Below, piece by piece: positions 44,568-54,993 of a stretch of DNA of 64,000 nucleotides. Origin of the DNA: Spirochaetota bacterium (GTDB lineage Bacteria; Spirochaetota; UBA12135; COTS27); the NCBI GenBank assembly GCA_013426755.1, contig AP019861.1, positions 2,511,271 to 2,575,270 of the forward strand, written 5' to 3'. The notes below the pieces were generated by a model. It saw nothing but the letters and a program-made list of their open reading frames with translations, searched no databases and had not been told where the DNA came from. The translations under genes and the position numbers were made by a program. Each line of letters opens with the position of its first letter. Within the stretch, counting starts at the first letter, position 1.

Positions 44568-46628
44568 TTAAGGAGTGCGCTGCTCTTCTAGCGTAAAAAC
44601 ACCATCAGTAGGCGGGCTCAACACTGGGTACTGAGTTTCTGTTCCAAAATTCCAGACCGCAGGATCCCAATTATAATAAGTAGCTGATACGTCTGTTGCA
44701 GGGGCGGTTGGCAATTGTAAATCACCGGTAGCAAGCTCTGTAATACCAGTAGGAACAGTACTTGCCCCGGATACTATAACAATCTCGCTGTACAGATCAC
44801 TATTTGCGTAGTTTCCATTAATATTATTTGGCAAGAACGACGTCGCATATCCTATAACAGCTCCTATATGCCTCGCTGAAGGAGATGCCTCAGCATTCTC
44901 CGTAGCAAAAGTGTTGGCTATCGCGTTATACCGAAAAGTTTCTAGTCGTTCAAACCTAGGCTGCGTCTCACTATCTGTGCGATAACGGTCAATAAGAGCT
45001 GCGTCTAGGTTAGAACCTACAACGGTCATCAAACTCAGACTGTTTTTAATATTGACAGATCTCGCCAGAGCGTTACCTACTAAACCTCCTATCGCACTAA
45101 AGCCTGTTACGGCACCCCGAACGTAACTATTAGTAATCGTGGGACAGCCCGTAGTAGTACAAGCATGCCCGATGATTCCGCCTACAGCAATATCTCCTGA
45201 AACATTGCCATTAAAATAGCTGGCGTTTATACTAGACGCTACAGAATAACCGATTAGGCCCCCGATGAGTAATCCACCCGAAACGGTCGCATGAACAGAT
45301 ACATTCGTTACTACAGTACCCGCAGATCTAGCACCATCTGATCGTCCGATAAGACCGCCTACGGCATTTCTACCGCGCACCTCTCCTTGTAGATGCACAT
45401 TGGAAATTTCGATTGCACTGGTCGCATCACCGACTAGTCCGCCAACACCATCACGTCCGACTACATTGACATTCGTCAGCCTACAGTTTCTAATAAAACC
45501 ATTAATACCAGTTTTTTCAAGAGTAAATGCAAATAAGCCTTGGAAGTCACTGGTGGGACGATTGATCGTTAAGTTAGATATTGTACGTCCTTTACAATCC
45601 AATCTACCAGCAAAACTCCTACCATCATTACCAGGAATATTACTAGAAACACCGATAGGCACGAAGCCCTCTGGACCCCCAAAGTTAGCTAGATCGATGT
45701 CATTTGCCAGTTCAAAGAAATTAGTCGATAGAGCATCGTTAGGTTCTTGATTGACAAAGAAAGACATTGCCTGCAGTTTAGTTGCATCGGTTATGATCCA
45801 TGGGTTCTCTGCGGTCGTTCCTGGACTATTAAGGTTTGTTGGTGTGAAGACCTCCTCTGGTGATGAACAGTCCTGAACGATTACCGAAAAACCAAACTCA
45901 AGCGATCCCGTGTTGGTCTCATAGGTGACTTGAAACCTTTCTGCATTAGTATTATTGGCTGTGTTCACGCCATCAAAGTAAGGACCGACATCAGGTCGCG
46001 GCTCTATGACTGAGGCAATCTTATAATTAATACTCGCTGCATTAGTGCCTAGCATAAACGTTATATCGGGTGCATAATAAGCACAGGGAGATAGATTAGC
46101 TATCATATCTGCTGCTGAGGAGTCTTTAGCGAGACTGAGCCTATTATTTTCAATACCATCACCGCCAAACCCGCCAGAGTTATAGACGACTAGAGAAGGT
46201 GTTCCCGCTACAAAGTCAATACGCACTTTAAACGTGTTATCGTCATTTCCCTCACTGGAAACTGTGACGGTTTCGGTAAGCGGCAACCCTCCAGCATTAG
46301 AACCTGTTAGGTCTGAAAAACTTAGGCTGAGAGCACTGACAGTCACTCCTGTAGGAGGGACGATCGTAATTGTTCCATTAGGCACACCTAATTCATCAGG
46401 GGGATTGGGGAATCCTCTGATAACAACCGTATTATCGGTCTCAATAAATACCCCGCTCGCTCCTGTAGAAGCCGTACTGATCGTCACACCACCAAAAGTC
46501 GCGCTAATACTAGCAGGCGGTAACGGTGTAAGCCGCTGTGGTTCAGTTGATACTGTGCATGCTCCTATGATAACTGCTGTACTGAGCGAGAACAGCATCA
46601 TTTTTAGTTTTAGTAAACTCTCTTTCAT
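44568..46628 (-). CDS. GLUG-repeat surface lipoprotein (paralogue 2)
   Basis: 686 aa, the same length as its neighbour and closely related throughout. The lipobox is IIGAC after a hydrophobic N-terminus. GLUG motifs: VGGLVGDATSA, VGGLIGRSDG, IGGLIGYSV, VGGIIGHAC and IGGLVGNAL. The sequences agree almost completely in the signal peptide, in the CxGxTISNLTINRPxSDxQGLFA region and at the C-terminus, and differ mainly in surface-like stretches such as residues about 540-640. This pattern fits divergence after tandem duplication, perhaps under immune or phage selection. Confidence 0.88.
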   Translation of the reverse strand: MKESLLKLKMMLFSLSTAVIIGACTVSTEPQRLTPLPPASISATFGGVTISTASTGASGVFIETDNTVVIRGFPNPPDELGVPNGTITIVPPTGVTVSALSLSFSDLTGSNAGGLPLTETVTVSSEGNDDNTFKVRIDFVAGTPSLVVYNSGGFGGDGIENNRLSLAKDSSAADMIANLSPCAYYAPDITFMLGTNAASINYKIASVIEPRPDVGPYFDGVNTANNTNAERFQVTYETNTGSLEFGFSVIVQDCSSPEEVFTPTNLNSPGTTAENPWIITDATKLQAMSFFVNQEPNDALSTNFFELANDIDLANFGGPEGFVPIGVSSNIPGNDGRSFAGRLDCKGRTISNLTINRPTSDFQGLFAFTLEKTGINGFIRNCRLTNVNVVGRDGVGGLVGDATSAIEISNVHLQGEVRGRNAVGGLIGRSDGARSAGTVVTNVSVHATVSGGLLIGGLIGYSVASSINASYFNGNVSGDIAVGGIIGHACTTTGCPTITNSYVRGAVTGFSAIGGLVGNALARSVNIKNSLSLMTVVGSNLDAALIDRYRTDSETQPRFERLETFRYNAIANTFATENAEASPSARHIGAVIGYATSFLPNNINGNYANSDLYSEIVIVSGASTVPTGITELATGDLQLPTAPATDVSATYYNWDPAVWNFGTETQYPVLSPPTDGVFTLEEQRTP

Positions 46629-47467
46629 AATATTTACTCAAATATCTTAAATATACTTGTTTAATTATTTTTTGTTTTATTGTTTTTTTATAATCAGTCA
46701 AATTATATTAATATAGTTGCTTATAAATACAGTTTTTATTATTTTATAAATACGCCCTTTATCACTAAGATTAGACCATGACTAGACTAGAATTAGACAT
46801 AAAGGCAATAAGATATAAAAGCTATAAAGCGATGATTGGGCATAAAAGAAAAGTCTAAGCTAAAAATCTCCATTGAAAACCTTAGTAAGTAATCTCAATG
46901 GAGACTACAATCCAATGGAGACTACAATCAAAAGTCGTTGTACAGAATCAAATAAATCTCAAATGGATCAAATAGCAGTTCATAAAACTCTACGGTATAT
47001 CAAGTTCGCTGGTCTCAAAACCACCCCTTAATCAAACAAATAAATACAAAAATTCGGTCATAAAAATTTAATATTCTACTTAATCGTAAGGAAAGTTAGT
47101 AGTGTTGTAAAGCTAGATTTTAACTCCTAATTATCGGCGCACTTTGTAAGTAAACATTACAATGCAAGCCCAATTATACAATGCAAATAACTAAAATAAC
47201 TCTAAATATTCAAAAATTGTACAAGTATACGTTTTTTTGTGTAAGTCTTTAAAATTGATTGAAAAATTTCATTGAAATTCATTAATTTAGAAGGACCGCT
47301 TCACTAAAAACATTAAAAAATTCTAAAATTTCAATCAAATTTCAATCAAATTTCAATGGAGAAGTGTTTTTATGGGTAACCGAAATGGCTATGCTTTAAA
47401 AATGGATAAAAATTCATGGATATAAATTTGCGTTAACGGTCAAAATTAAACTAAATTGTAGTCTATT
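46629..47467. other. Gene-free AT-rich stretch
   Basis: 839 bp between GLUG gene 2 and dtd. I find no supported gene. It contains short direct repeats such as CAATGGAGACTACAATC (two copies near 46894-46930) and TTTCAATCAAATTTCAAT near 47328-47350. It must hold the promoter of GLUG gene 2. Confidence 0.5.
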
Positions 47468-48013
47468 TTAAGAATTGACTTCAAAGCTAAACGTTACCGG
47501 ACCATCTAATATAGCCCTAATATCCATATGCGCTCCAAATGAGCCTGATTGGACCTTTCCTGGCGGAGGAAGTGATTCCTGTAAAATCTTATAAAACCGT
47601 TCGTATATCTCCTTAGCGCTATGTGGTGGTGCGCTCTCGGTGTAGGATGGTTTGCGTTGGTTTTTAAATTGTCCGTATAAGGTTATTTGACTGACGAGTA
47701 ACAGACTTCCTGCTACGTCGTTAAGCGATAGTGTAAGTCTCGTCGTAGAAGGATCAGAAGTCAGACAGTCGTTATTACCATCAAGCCGGTTAACAAAGTC
47801 TTCTGAAAAAAATTTGAATGTCATGAGGTTAGCTCCCCAGGTGCTAAGCGTATGTGGTGAGAGATTCGCATCTGCTGTGGTTAAAGATTGGTAGACGAGC
47901 AGGCCATGGTTTATGGTTCGCTCTACGGTGCGTGGCGTGGCTGCTGCTGGGGATGGCTGCTGCGGTTTAAATGTTAAACTGGCTGCTAAGACGCGCTGGA
48001 CTAGGAGTTTCAT
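47468..48013 (-). CDS. dtd: D-aminoacyl-tRNA deacylase
   Basis: 181 aa; the usual length is about 145-150. It removes D-amino acids from mischarged tRNA. Motifs: MKLLVQRVLAASLTF at the start, SLLLVSQITLYGQFKNQRKPSYTESAPP with the SQxTLYG active-site segment, and SGSFGAHMDIRAILDGPVTFSFE with GPVT. Extra residues are inserted near positions 15-30 and 65-85. The Asn that usually stands two before GPVT is Leu here. It lies 60 bp after the large OmpA gene on the same strand. Confidence 0.9.
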   Translation of the reverse strand: MKLLVQRVLAASLTFKPQQPSPAAATPRTVERTINHGLLVYQSLTTADANLSPHTLSTWGANLMTFKFFSEDFVNRLDGNNDCLTSDPSTTRLTLSLNDVAGSLLLVSQITLYGQFKNQRKPSYTESAPPHSAKEIYERFYKILQESLPPPGKVQSGSFGAHMDIRAILDGPVTFSFEVNS

Positions 48014-48073
48014 TGCTTTATTTTAAACGGAGAGCGACATGAGTAGCTATTGTTAACTATAGGTAGCTATCCT

Positions 48074-51000
48074 TTAAGAACCTTGGAGGGAGGATTTTTT
48101 GGCATTTTTAGTGGGGCGTTCTAAGTAAAATTCGACGCGTCTATTACGGCGATAATTCTCTTCGGTTAGAAAGAGTTGTTCTGCCTCGCTGAGCGACGCG
48201 TCTGAGATGACCTCGTCTTTGATAAAAAGTTCTTTCTCACCAGCACCCGAATACTTCATGATCCGCTTAGGAACACCACGAAGTGTTAGCACATTAAATA
48301 CAGCACGAGCGCGGCGTTCAGAAAGGCTTTGATTGTAAGGCTCAGTGCCGCGTGAGTCTGTATGCCCGAGAATGTCTATACGGTAGTCAGGGAATCTAGA
48401 CAACATGACTGCTAGCCGTTTTAAGATGCTATCGTAATCACCGACCATTTTAGAAGAGTCGTATTTGAAGTTGATGCTATTGATAACGATGCGTAGCCGT
48501 CCATCGGCGAGTCGTTCGACAAAAATATCGACTCTAATGGTGTCTCTGGTGATAGAACGGAGACCGACAGCGTCTTCTGCTTCGAGAAAGACAATGTAAT
48601 CGTTCGCCGATTCGACAATGTTCCCATTGTCACCGACGCCGTCCCAGCGAATAACTTCATCGACAGCCGACGACCAGCTGTATTTTTTAAAAGGTGGCGA
48701 ATAATCCTTATATGCCGCTAGCGTCTGTGGGAAAGGTTTGCCTGTTTTATCAAATTGGATACGTCTAAATATAGAAATATCGGTTTTAACGATTTGGTGA
48801 TTGTCTTTGGCAGTAACGCGGAGCCGCAATGTTTCATTGGTATTGTCGTTATCTGGGGAGAAGTAGGCTGGATCGTGTTTGAGCGTTACTTTGGGTTTGA
48901 TATTGTCAATGAAGATGGGTTTAGGTGTGCTGGCTGCTGTGATACCTGAGGTGAATTTTGCTTTGGCGGTGAGGTTGTAGGGTCCGCTTTTAAAAGGAGG
49001 CAGACGAGTACTTTTTTTTCTACTAGTAGCAGGTGGGGATTTGTACGTACGAGCATCCCATTTATAGGGGGTTAGGGCTGCTTGAGTAGCAATGACACGA
49101 TTCTTTTCACCGCCGGCAAGGACGAATGCGATATTATTGAAATATTTATTATCAGAAAGTAACGGCGTGAGGGTCATTGCAGTTTTGTTAGCTTCGGGAT
49201 GAAAGGATATGAGACTGGGGTCATGCTCGAGTGTCAATTGTGGCATTGAGCGGACGAGGTCAAAGGAGAGTGTTTGCGGTGGCATTACATTTCCTGCGGC
49301 GTCTTCGGCGCTTAGCGTGTAGGTGTATTTTCCTTCGGGTGCGGTTTGATTGATGTCTGTATTACCTGTCCACTTGATGTCTTGAGGCAATTTTTCATTC
49401 CATTCTTTTTCACGAACAATCGTTCCTGTGGCTGTTTTGATTTGGACGGTGAAGCGGTCTTCTGCGGGCAAAATCATAGAAGGCGTGTGGTTATGGCTTA
49501 CGTGAAAAGCATCTAGCGTACCGTCTCCATTGGGAGAGAAGACGGGTGTGTGCAGCCGAGAAGTAACGTTAGGTGCGACTGTATCTAGATAGAGCGACTT
49601 ATAAGTGGTGACAATTTTTTCACCAGTAGAAAAATTAACATTGGCGCGATAAAAGTATTGTCCGTCTTTAAGGGTTTTTCCTTTATTATTTGCTCCATTC
49701 CACGTGAATTTATTAGTGTAGTTATCAAATTCAATGGCAGCCACGCGTTGTTTATTTTTCTGAGCGATCTCAATACTTCCATTTTTGATGAGGCGACGAT
49801 AGGTTTCTGTGATAGCGAGTTGAAATTCGGTTGTTTCTTTGATGTTGTCATTGTTGGGCGAGAATGCTTTATGCGTGCTGCGAATGCGGACATTGACGCG
49901 TTCGCTGATGAGTTCTGTATTGCTGGTAATGACGACTGCGGTATTCGATAAGGCATCTTGACCTGTCAATTTATAACGATAGAGTCCTGAATTGGTTTCT
50001 TGATTGTTATTTCTGCCATCCCAGGTGAGGTTTGCTTTTACGGTGCCTTGTGTTTGGGGGAAGGTGTAAATTTCTTCATCGTTTTCGTCAATGATTGCAC
50101 CATCATAAGTATCTGTTGGGTTGCCTACGGCGGTTTGTGTGATGTGGAGTTGTCGGGTGGTTTCTTGGGCGGATTTGGGATTGAAGACTTTTTCACGAAG
50201 ACGTGCTTTTAATGTGGGGGGTGTGGTATCGATGATGAGGGGGAGAGGTTGTGATGTTACGGTATTGCCTGAATTAAACGTTGCATTAAATCCTACACTG
50301 TAGCGTCCATCTGGCAGAGTTGTTCCCGATTTATCTTTTCCAGAGAATAATATTGAAGTTTTAAGGTTAGTTGTTCCTGAGTATGTGACGACGGGGTTTT
50401 TAGACTTTGCTGCGGTGATGTCAATATTCCATGTTGCTAGTCCGACTTGACTAGAGAGGCGGGTATCTAGAGTTAAACTATCGAAGAAGCCATCGCCATT
50501 GGGTGAGATAGCGGGGAGGGATAGAGAAAAATCGACGGTTTCAAAGGTACGTACTAGCGTGACGCGATTATTTTTATCAGCAAATGTATTCCCTGCTAGA
50601 TCAGAAAGGGTGAGATGAAGAGTATACGTGCCTTCGGGTGCTTTTTTATTATTGGCGGTGAGGCCATCCCAGACAATGGGCTCTATATTTTTAGTAAGTG
50701 GCGTCTTGTACGTGCGGATAGGTTTTTCATTGCTGTCTAAGATAACAATCATTGCTGTATCTAAGGGGTTTGGGATTTTAGGTGTGAGTGTGATAGCTAG
50801 GGTTTCTTTATTTCCATCTTCATTGGGCGAGAAGACCTTATTAGAAAGGACAAGAGTTGCTTCAGGCGTGATAGTATCGATGACAATAGGATAGAGGGGT
50901 GTTGTTGTTTCATTGTCATTGCCGTCGCGTGCGTAATAAGAGACGTAGTAGACACCGTCTGGCATGGGTGTTCCATTTTTTGCTGCTCCGTTCCATTCTA

Positions 51001-51472
51001 CGTAGGGCGGTGGCGTGATACCTCTTTCACGACGAAAGAGGCGGCTGAGCGACTGTTTGAAAGAAACGGTTTCACGTTCTAGCTCAGAAATATCTGAAAA
51101 CGTCTGCAATGTCTTAAAAGTCGTTCCTATTTTTTGATAAATCGTCACACTCCAAGCCACTAGATTGCCGCGTTCGGTAATAACGATAGGAATGGTCATA
51201 ACGTCTTTTGTCCCGTCAAGGTTAGGTGAGAAATACCTGACCGCATTAGTATAGGAGGGAAGCGGTGGCGGTGTAGTTTTAGTTCCCTCCTGTCCGTACA
51301 CGGGCACTCCCATTATTAATAAAAATACCGAGAGGGCTATTGTTAGCATAACCGTACGAAATGTAGAGCGATGCTGGGCACGTCGTACAATATGTAAGGC
51401 GCAGCCTAATATTCTACTGCTGGTGCAGAGCAGATGGTAGAAACTAAAATAAGTCGTGTGATCGTTTAGCAT
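48074..51472 (-). CDS. Large exported protein with FlgD-Ig-like repeats and C-terminal OmpA domain
   Basis: About 1132 aa from ATG at 51472; TTG at 51481 overlaps the upstream stop, and ATG at 51349 would place the signal peptide MLTIALSVFLLIMGVPVYGQ first, so the start is uncertain. The mature protein has about seven modules opening with FSPNxDGxxE-type sequence and closing with xWxGxxxxGxxxPxGxYxY, the FlgD Ig-like pattern (for example FSPNEDGNKE, ISPNGDGFFD, FSPNNDNIKE). The last 130 residues are an OmpA peptidoglycan-binding domain: INFKYDSSKMVGDYDSIL, ILGHTDSRGTEPYNQSLSERRARAV and RRNRRVEFYLE. It probably spans the periplasm, with the Ig-like stalk extending from an envelope site. Gene order with the beta-barrel gene just upstream suggests a joint envelope complex. 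Confidence 0.88.
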   Translation of the reverse strand: MLNDHTTYFSFYHLLCTSSRILGCALHIVRRAQHRSTFRTVMLTIALSVFLLIMGVPVYGQEGTKTTPPPLPSYTNAVRYFSPNLDGTKDVMTIPIVITERGNLVAWSVTIYQKIGTTFKTLQTFSDISELERETVSFKQSLSRLFRRERGITPPPYVEWNGAAKNGTPMPDGVYYVSYYARDGNDNETTTPLYPIVIDTITPEATLVLSNKVFSPNEDGNKETLAITLTPKIPNPLDTAMIVILDSNEKPIRTYKTPLTKNIEPIVWDGLTANNKKAPEGTYTLHLTLSDLAGNTFADKNNRVTLVRTFETVDFSLSLPAISPNGDGFFDSLTLDTRLSSQVGLATWNIDITAAKSKNPVVTYSGTTNLKTSILFSGKDKSGTTLPDGRYSVGFNATFNSGNTVTSQPLPLIIDTTPPTLKARLREKVFNPKSAQETTRQLHITQTAVGNPTDTYDGAIIDENDEEIYTFPQTQGTVKANLTWDGRNNNQETNSGLYRYKLTGQDALSNTAVVITSNTELISERVNVRIRSTHKAFSPNNDNIKETTEFQLAITETYRRLIKNGSIEIAQKNKQRVAAIEFDNYTNKFTWNGANNKGKTLKDGQYFYRANVNFSTGEKIVTTYKSLYLDTVAPNVTSRLHTPVFSPNGDGTLDAFHVSHNHTPSMILPAEDRFTVQIKTATGTIVREKEWNEKLPQDIKWTGNTDINQTAPEGKYTYTLSAEDAAGNVMPPQTLSFDLVRSMPQLTLEHDPSLISFHPEANKTAMTLTPLLSDNKYFNNIAFVLAGGEKNRVIATQAALTPYKWDARTYKSPPATSRKKSTRLPPFKSGPYNLTAKAKFTSGITAASTPKPIFIDNIKPKVTLKHDPAYFSPDNDNTNETLRLRVTAKDNHQIVKTDISIFRRIQFDKTGKPFPQTLAAYKDYSPPFKKYSWSSAVDEVIRWDGVGDNGNIVESANDYIVFLEAEDAVGLRSITRDTIRVDIFVERLADGRLRIVINSINFKYDSSKMVGDYDSILKRLAVMLSRFPDYRIDILGHTDSRGTEPYNQSLSERRARAVFNVLTLRGVPKRIMKYSGAGEKELFIKDEVISDASLSEAEQLFLTEENYRRNRRVEFYLERPTKNAKKSSLQGS

Positions 51473-51477
51473 AGCAA

Positions 51478-52752
51478 TCAATTCTTTTCTTCATAAGGGG
51501 TGAATTGTTCGATGGGAATGAAGCCTTCACCGGATAGGATGGTGGGGTCAATTTCAGGTGGGTCGTCATCTTTGTAGCCGAATGCGAAGGAGAGTCCTAG
51601 GGCGGTGGTAAATCCTGTGATGGTGGAAAAACGTGCTTGGGTAGTTTCGAGTGCCCATGCCCATTTGAGGAGGATATCTGTTTCAGGAATTGAAAATTTG
51701 AATGTGAAGCCGCCTGTGAGTGGGAAATAGGTATCGATGAGGGCGTTGTAGAAGGCGCCTAGGGAGAAGCTAAATTCTGGAAAAACGGGAATTCCTGTAT
51801 AAGCGGTACTTTTAAATCCACTTTTGACGGTAAAACTGACGGGATAGGAGAAGCCTAAGTCGAGCAGGAATCGTGATTTGAAGCCTTTTTTAACGGAGTG
51901 GGTGGTATTTTTATAATTAGTGGTGTATTGATTGACTAGGGATAGGAAATCAAACCCTACACCAAAGAGGAGGGGGTCAATGGTCTCAGCGAACAGCAGT
52001 GAATTATCACCTGAGCGACTGAGTGGAACGAGTCCTATTTCGCGAATGGCGACACCGTAGCGGACATTTCTAAAAGAGAAGCCAGAGGGCGAGACGAGGT
52101 CTATTTTGGGAACGACCGTAAAAGCGGCATCGAAATGAAAGCCGACTGGAATGTAATTAGAACGAACACGGTTACGGCTATTTAGTTCTTGGGGCGGTGC
52201 TTTGTCAATGTTATTGTAATCGAAGGCGAGATTGAAGCCTAGTTCTAGTGTTTTTGAGAGCCGTTTAGAAAAATGTCCTGTGAGGGAAAAAAATTCACCT
52301 AAGTCGTCATCAGCACTCTTATTATTGGGAACAGACCCATAAAAACCTATGCCAAAGATACCGTAATCGCTGGGATGAACGTATCCTAAGGCGAAACTGC
52401 TACGGCGATTATCTACTAGAAAGACATTGATCGAGAAATCTTTACGGAGGACTGAGGCGGGAGCGGTTGGGCTGTCTGCGAAGACTTCTGCTTGCGGTTC
52501 TAGACCTAGGGCTGCGCCGCCTAGTGTCATTGATTCTAAGGAGGAGGCGAGTTCGTATAATTGTGAGCCTTGGATAAGCGGATAGCGCGCGGCTAATTGA
52601 GTGGGCAGACTTATATTTAAGCCAATCCATACTAAAACTCCCCATCCTAGCGAGGTTACTGAGCGAATAGCGACGCGGCGGCTATTTTTTTGAGCAAACT
52701 TATGAGCCCAAAAACGACTTAACATACGGAATATATAAAACATATGAAACAT
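51478..52752 (-). CDS. Predicted outer-membrane beta-barrel protein
   Basis: 424 aa. A hydrophobic stretch at about residues 33-52 works as a signal sequence. The start is uncertain because Met1, Met4 and Met10 are all in frame. The rest is rich in amphipathic beta strands ending in aromatic residues (SSFALGYVHPSDYGIFGIGFYG, LELGFNLAFDYNN, FSFSLGAFYNALI). The early segment ELASSLESMTLGGAALGLEP resembles the MGGA start of FadL/PorV-like barrels known in spirochaetes as UPF0164, but I cannot confirm the family. The stop nearly abuts the start of the large OmpA gene, so the two are translated from one mRNA. Confidence 0.75.
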   Translation of the reverse strand: MFHMFYIFRMLSRFWAHKFAQKNSRRVAIRSVTSLGWGVLVWIGLNISLPTQLAARYPLIQGSQLYELASSLESMTLGGAALGLEPQAEVFADSPTAPASVLRKDFSINVFLVDNRRSSFALGYVHPSDYGIFGIGFYGSVPNNKSADDDLGEFFSLTGHFSKRLSKTLELGFNLAFDYNNIDKAPPQELNSRNRVRSNYIPVGFHFDAAFTVVPKIDLVSPSGFSFRNVRYGVAIREIGLVPLSRSGDNSLLFAETIDPLLFGVGFDFLSLVNQYTTNYKNTTHSVKKGFKSRFLLDLGFSYPVSFTVKSGFKSTAYTGIPVFPEFSFSLGAFYNALIDTYFPLTGGFTFKFSIPETDILLKWAWALETTQARFSTITGFTTALGLSFAFGYKDDDPPEIDPTILSGEGFIPIEQFTPYEEKN

Positions 52753-53018
52753 AGAAGAACATAAAAACAGATTAAAACAAGGGTATTAAATGACTAAACA
52801 ATGCAACCAAACTCCTTAAAGTCAATTCAAACAATACCTCACTTCACTAACCTTATAAATCCTAGCCCTATTATGATGATACGCTGTGATGACGATATAC
52901 TGTGGCGGTGTATTCTGGCGTTATTTATTTATGATATAGTGCGGTGAACAATTGTATCGATTATACCATAAAAACAGATCCTACTGAAATAATTGACTTT
53001 AAATGACGGTGTGAGCGG

Positions 53019-54638
53019 TTAGCGAACAAAATAAATCTCGACGCGACGATTGAGGCTTCGTTCCTGTTCGTTGCGATTACTGTTAAGTGGGTTACTTTCG
53101 CCGCGTGCAAATAATTCAATTCTATTTGCAGGAATACCTCGTTCTAGAAAGAAATCTCTAACTGTAATGACTCGTTGTCTGGATAAGTTTTGATTGTAAG
53201 ACTCGGTGCCGATATCGTCTGTGAAACCGATAAGACGTAATTTCAAGGTGGGTCTGATTCTTAGAAAAGCAACTATTTCTTCGAGGCGCGGCGTATAGGA
53301 CTCTATCAATTGGAACTGATTAAATGAAAAGAGCACTTTTTCAATAAGTTCCATATCTATTTCTATAACAGGCGGTTCTTTGTCATTAAAGGAATATTTA
53401 CTTTGAAGGTCGGAAATATTCCCATCGAAGAGCTGGACGTCAATAGCAACGACTTTCCACATATTATTTACGAGGGCGAGTGTGTATTTGAAGATACGAT
53501 TGCGTGTGAGCGGGGCTGCGGTGGTGAGATCGGTCCAATTAAATTCCAATTGCCCTGTTAAGGGGTTAAGGGTTTCTTTGAGTTGTTGGTAAGCTTCTTG
53601 AGTGGTGATGAGGACGTCAACTTTTGCTTCGCTGCCTAGTTCTAAGGTTTGAAGGATTTCAAAATTGACTGGATCGTAGGTTGTGGCGGTGACGAGAAAG
53701 TCCCTAAATTCGTTTACAATAACGCGTTTTTCAAGGGGTGTTGCGGTGAGCATCCGTTCATAATAATCGGTCGAGCGATACGAGGTTTCTATGAGGCTAT
53801 CTATCTGCAGATACGAGAGGTACGTACGCCAGTCTTTAAACTGCAGTGCTGTGAGCATACGTCTGATCGTCTCTGATGCGGCTAGTCGTGAATAATTCGC
53901 TACGTCATCTGGCAAGGACGATAGGAGCGATGGGTTTTGTGGTGGTGTGGATTGCGTGGCTTGTTCGGGTGAGAGTGTGTCTAATGAGTAGAAGCCTTCA
54001 CGAAGTTCTATTTCTGTGCTGGTGACTGGGAGCAAGTAATCGGGATTATTGACAGACAGCGGATAAAAGGTCGCTCCGATTGTGTAATACCCTAAGTGCT
54101 TTAATGCGCTGTACTGGTCTAGTCGGAGGCTACTAGAAAAAGTTTCCCCTGGTGCAAGGGTGATTTCACGTCTGGCTGCGACTGGTAAATTCTCACGTTT
54201 ATCGTATTCCCATTTTTTGTAAGCGAATGTTTGATAAGGCATGTGACCTGTTTCGTGTCTAACGGTGAAGGTCCATTGTTCGAACATATTTTCCCAGAGG
54301 CGCAGGCGGTAATTGTCGCCTGATTGCGAAGTATTTTCAAATAAAACCTCAATCATAACAGGTTCATTGCGTACAAAGTAGCGTGCACTGGGACGTAGAG
54401 AGATTTTTAGAGAGGCGCTGGGTGTGATTTCGCTGGGTGTGATTTCAATTGCCCCGTTGCCTGGAATGCTCGGTTGCGGCGGTACTGGAAATTGCGCCTG
54501 CAATGAATTCAATGTGCCTGGGCTATTTTTCATAGGTCCCAGAAAAATTGAAAAACTAACTAGGCCTAGGACTATTAAAAATCGGTTACCTATAACAAAG
54601 CAGTTAGCAATACCCACTTGAAGCCAATTTCCTACCAT
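53019..54638 (-). CDS. Exported protein with C-terminal OmpA domain
   Basis: 539 aa. A signal peptide covers residues about 1-36. Residues about 70-210 form a beta domain with PVMIEVLFENTSQSGDNYRLRLWEN, reminiscent of BsuPI-like or DUF-type immunoglobulin folds. A helical and mixed middle part follows. The OmpA domain is at about 425-539: LFSFNQFQLIESYTPRLEEIVAFL, LIGFTDDIGTESYNQNLSRQRVITV and RSLNRRVEIYFVR. It should bind peptidoglycan in the periplasm. It lies 266 bp upstream of the beta-barrel gene and is probably part of the same envelope cluster. Confidence 0.86.
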   Translation of the reverse strand: MVGNWLQVGIANCFVIGNRFLIVLGLVSFSIFLGPMKNSPGTLNSLQAQFPVPPQPSIPGNGAIEITPSEITPSASLKISLRPSARYFVRNEPVMIEVLFENTSQSGDNYRLRLWENMFEQWTFTVRHETGHMPYQTFAYKKWEYDKRENLPVAARREITLAPGETFSSSLRLDQYSALKHLGYYTIGATFYPLSVNNPDYLLPVTSTEIELREGFYSLDTLSPEQATQSTPPQNPSLLSSLPDDVANYSRLAASETIRRMLTALQFKDWRTYLSYLQIDSLIETSYRSTDYYERMLTATPLEKRVIVNEFRDFLVTATTYDPVNFEILQTLELGSEAKVDVLITTQEAYQQLKETLNPLTGQLEFNWTDLTTAAPLTRNRIFKYTLALVNNMWKVVAIDVQLFDGNISDLQSKYSFNDKEPPVIEIDMELIEKVLFSFNQFQLIESYTPRLEEIVAFLRIRPTLKLRLIGFTDDIGTESYNQNLSRQRVITVRDFFLERGIPANRIELFARGESNPLNSNRNEQERSLNRRVEIYFVR

Positions 54639-54769
54639 TCTCTTACTCTTGCACCCAATTTTCTATGCCTATTGCTATACATTAACCGGTTATCTGTATC
54701 TTACAATCAAGAAGAAATAGCGTAGAACATAAAACATATGATAAAACACGCTCTCAAATACACAATCAC

Positions 54770-54850
54770 ACGGTCTGATTTACCCGTCATACAGTCTGAT
54801 TTATCGATCACACAGTCTGATTTATCGATCACACAGTCTGATTTACGGAT
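54770..54850. repeat. 21-bp tandem repeat, four copies
   Basis: GTCTGATTTATCGATCACACA units start at 54773, 54794, 54815 and 54836. A shorter repeat AAATTATCGTCAATCAT follows at about 54870-54925, and TTTTGTTCATGAAA repeats lie to 54982. A minus frame stays open through these, but I see no evidence for a gene. Confidence 0.8.
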
Positions 54851-54993
54851 CATATAAAATTGTCTTCTATTAAGATTATCGTCAATTATAAAATTATCGT
54901 CAATCATAAAATTATCGTCAATTATCGTGTTTTGTTCATGTTTTGTTCATGAAATTCTGTTCATGAAATTTTGTTCATGAAAAGACGACTTTT

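Noticed and set aside
54707..54907. Minus-strand frame with a 7-residue KSDCVID repeat
   Set aside because: Product of a 21-bp array; no start signal and no flanking coding sequence.
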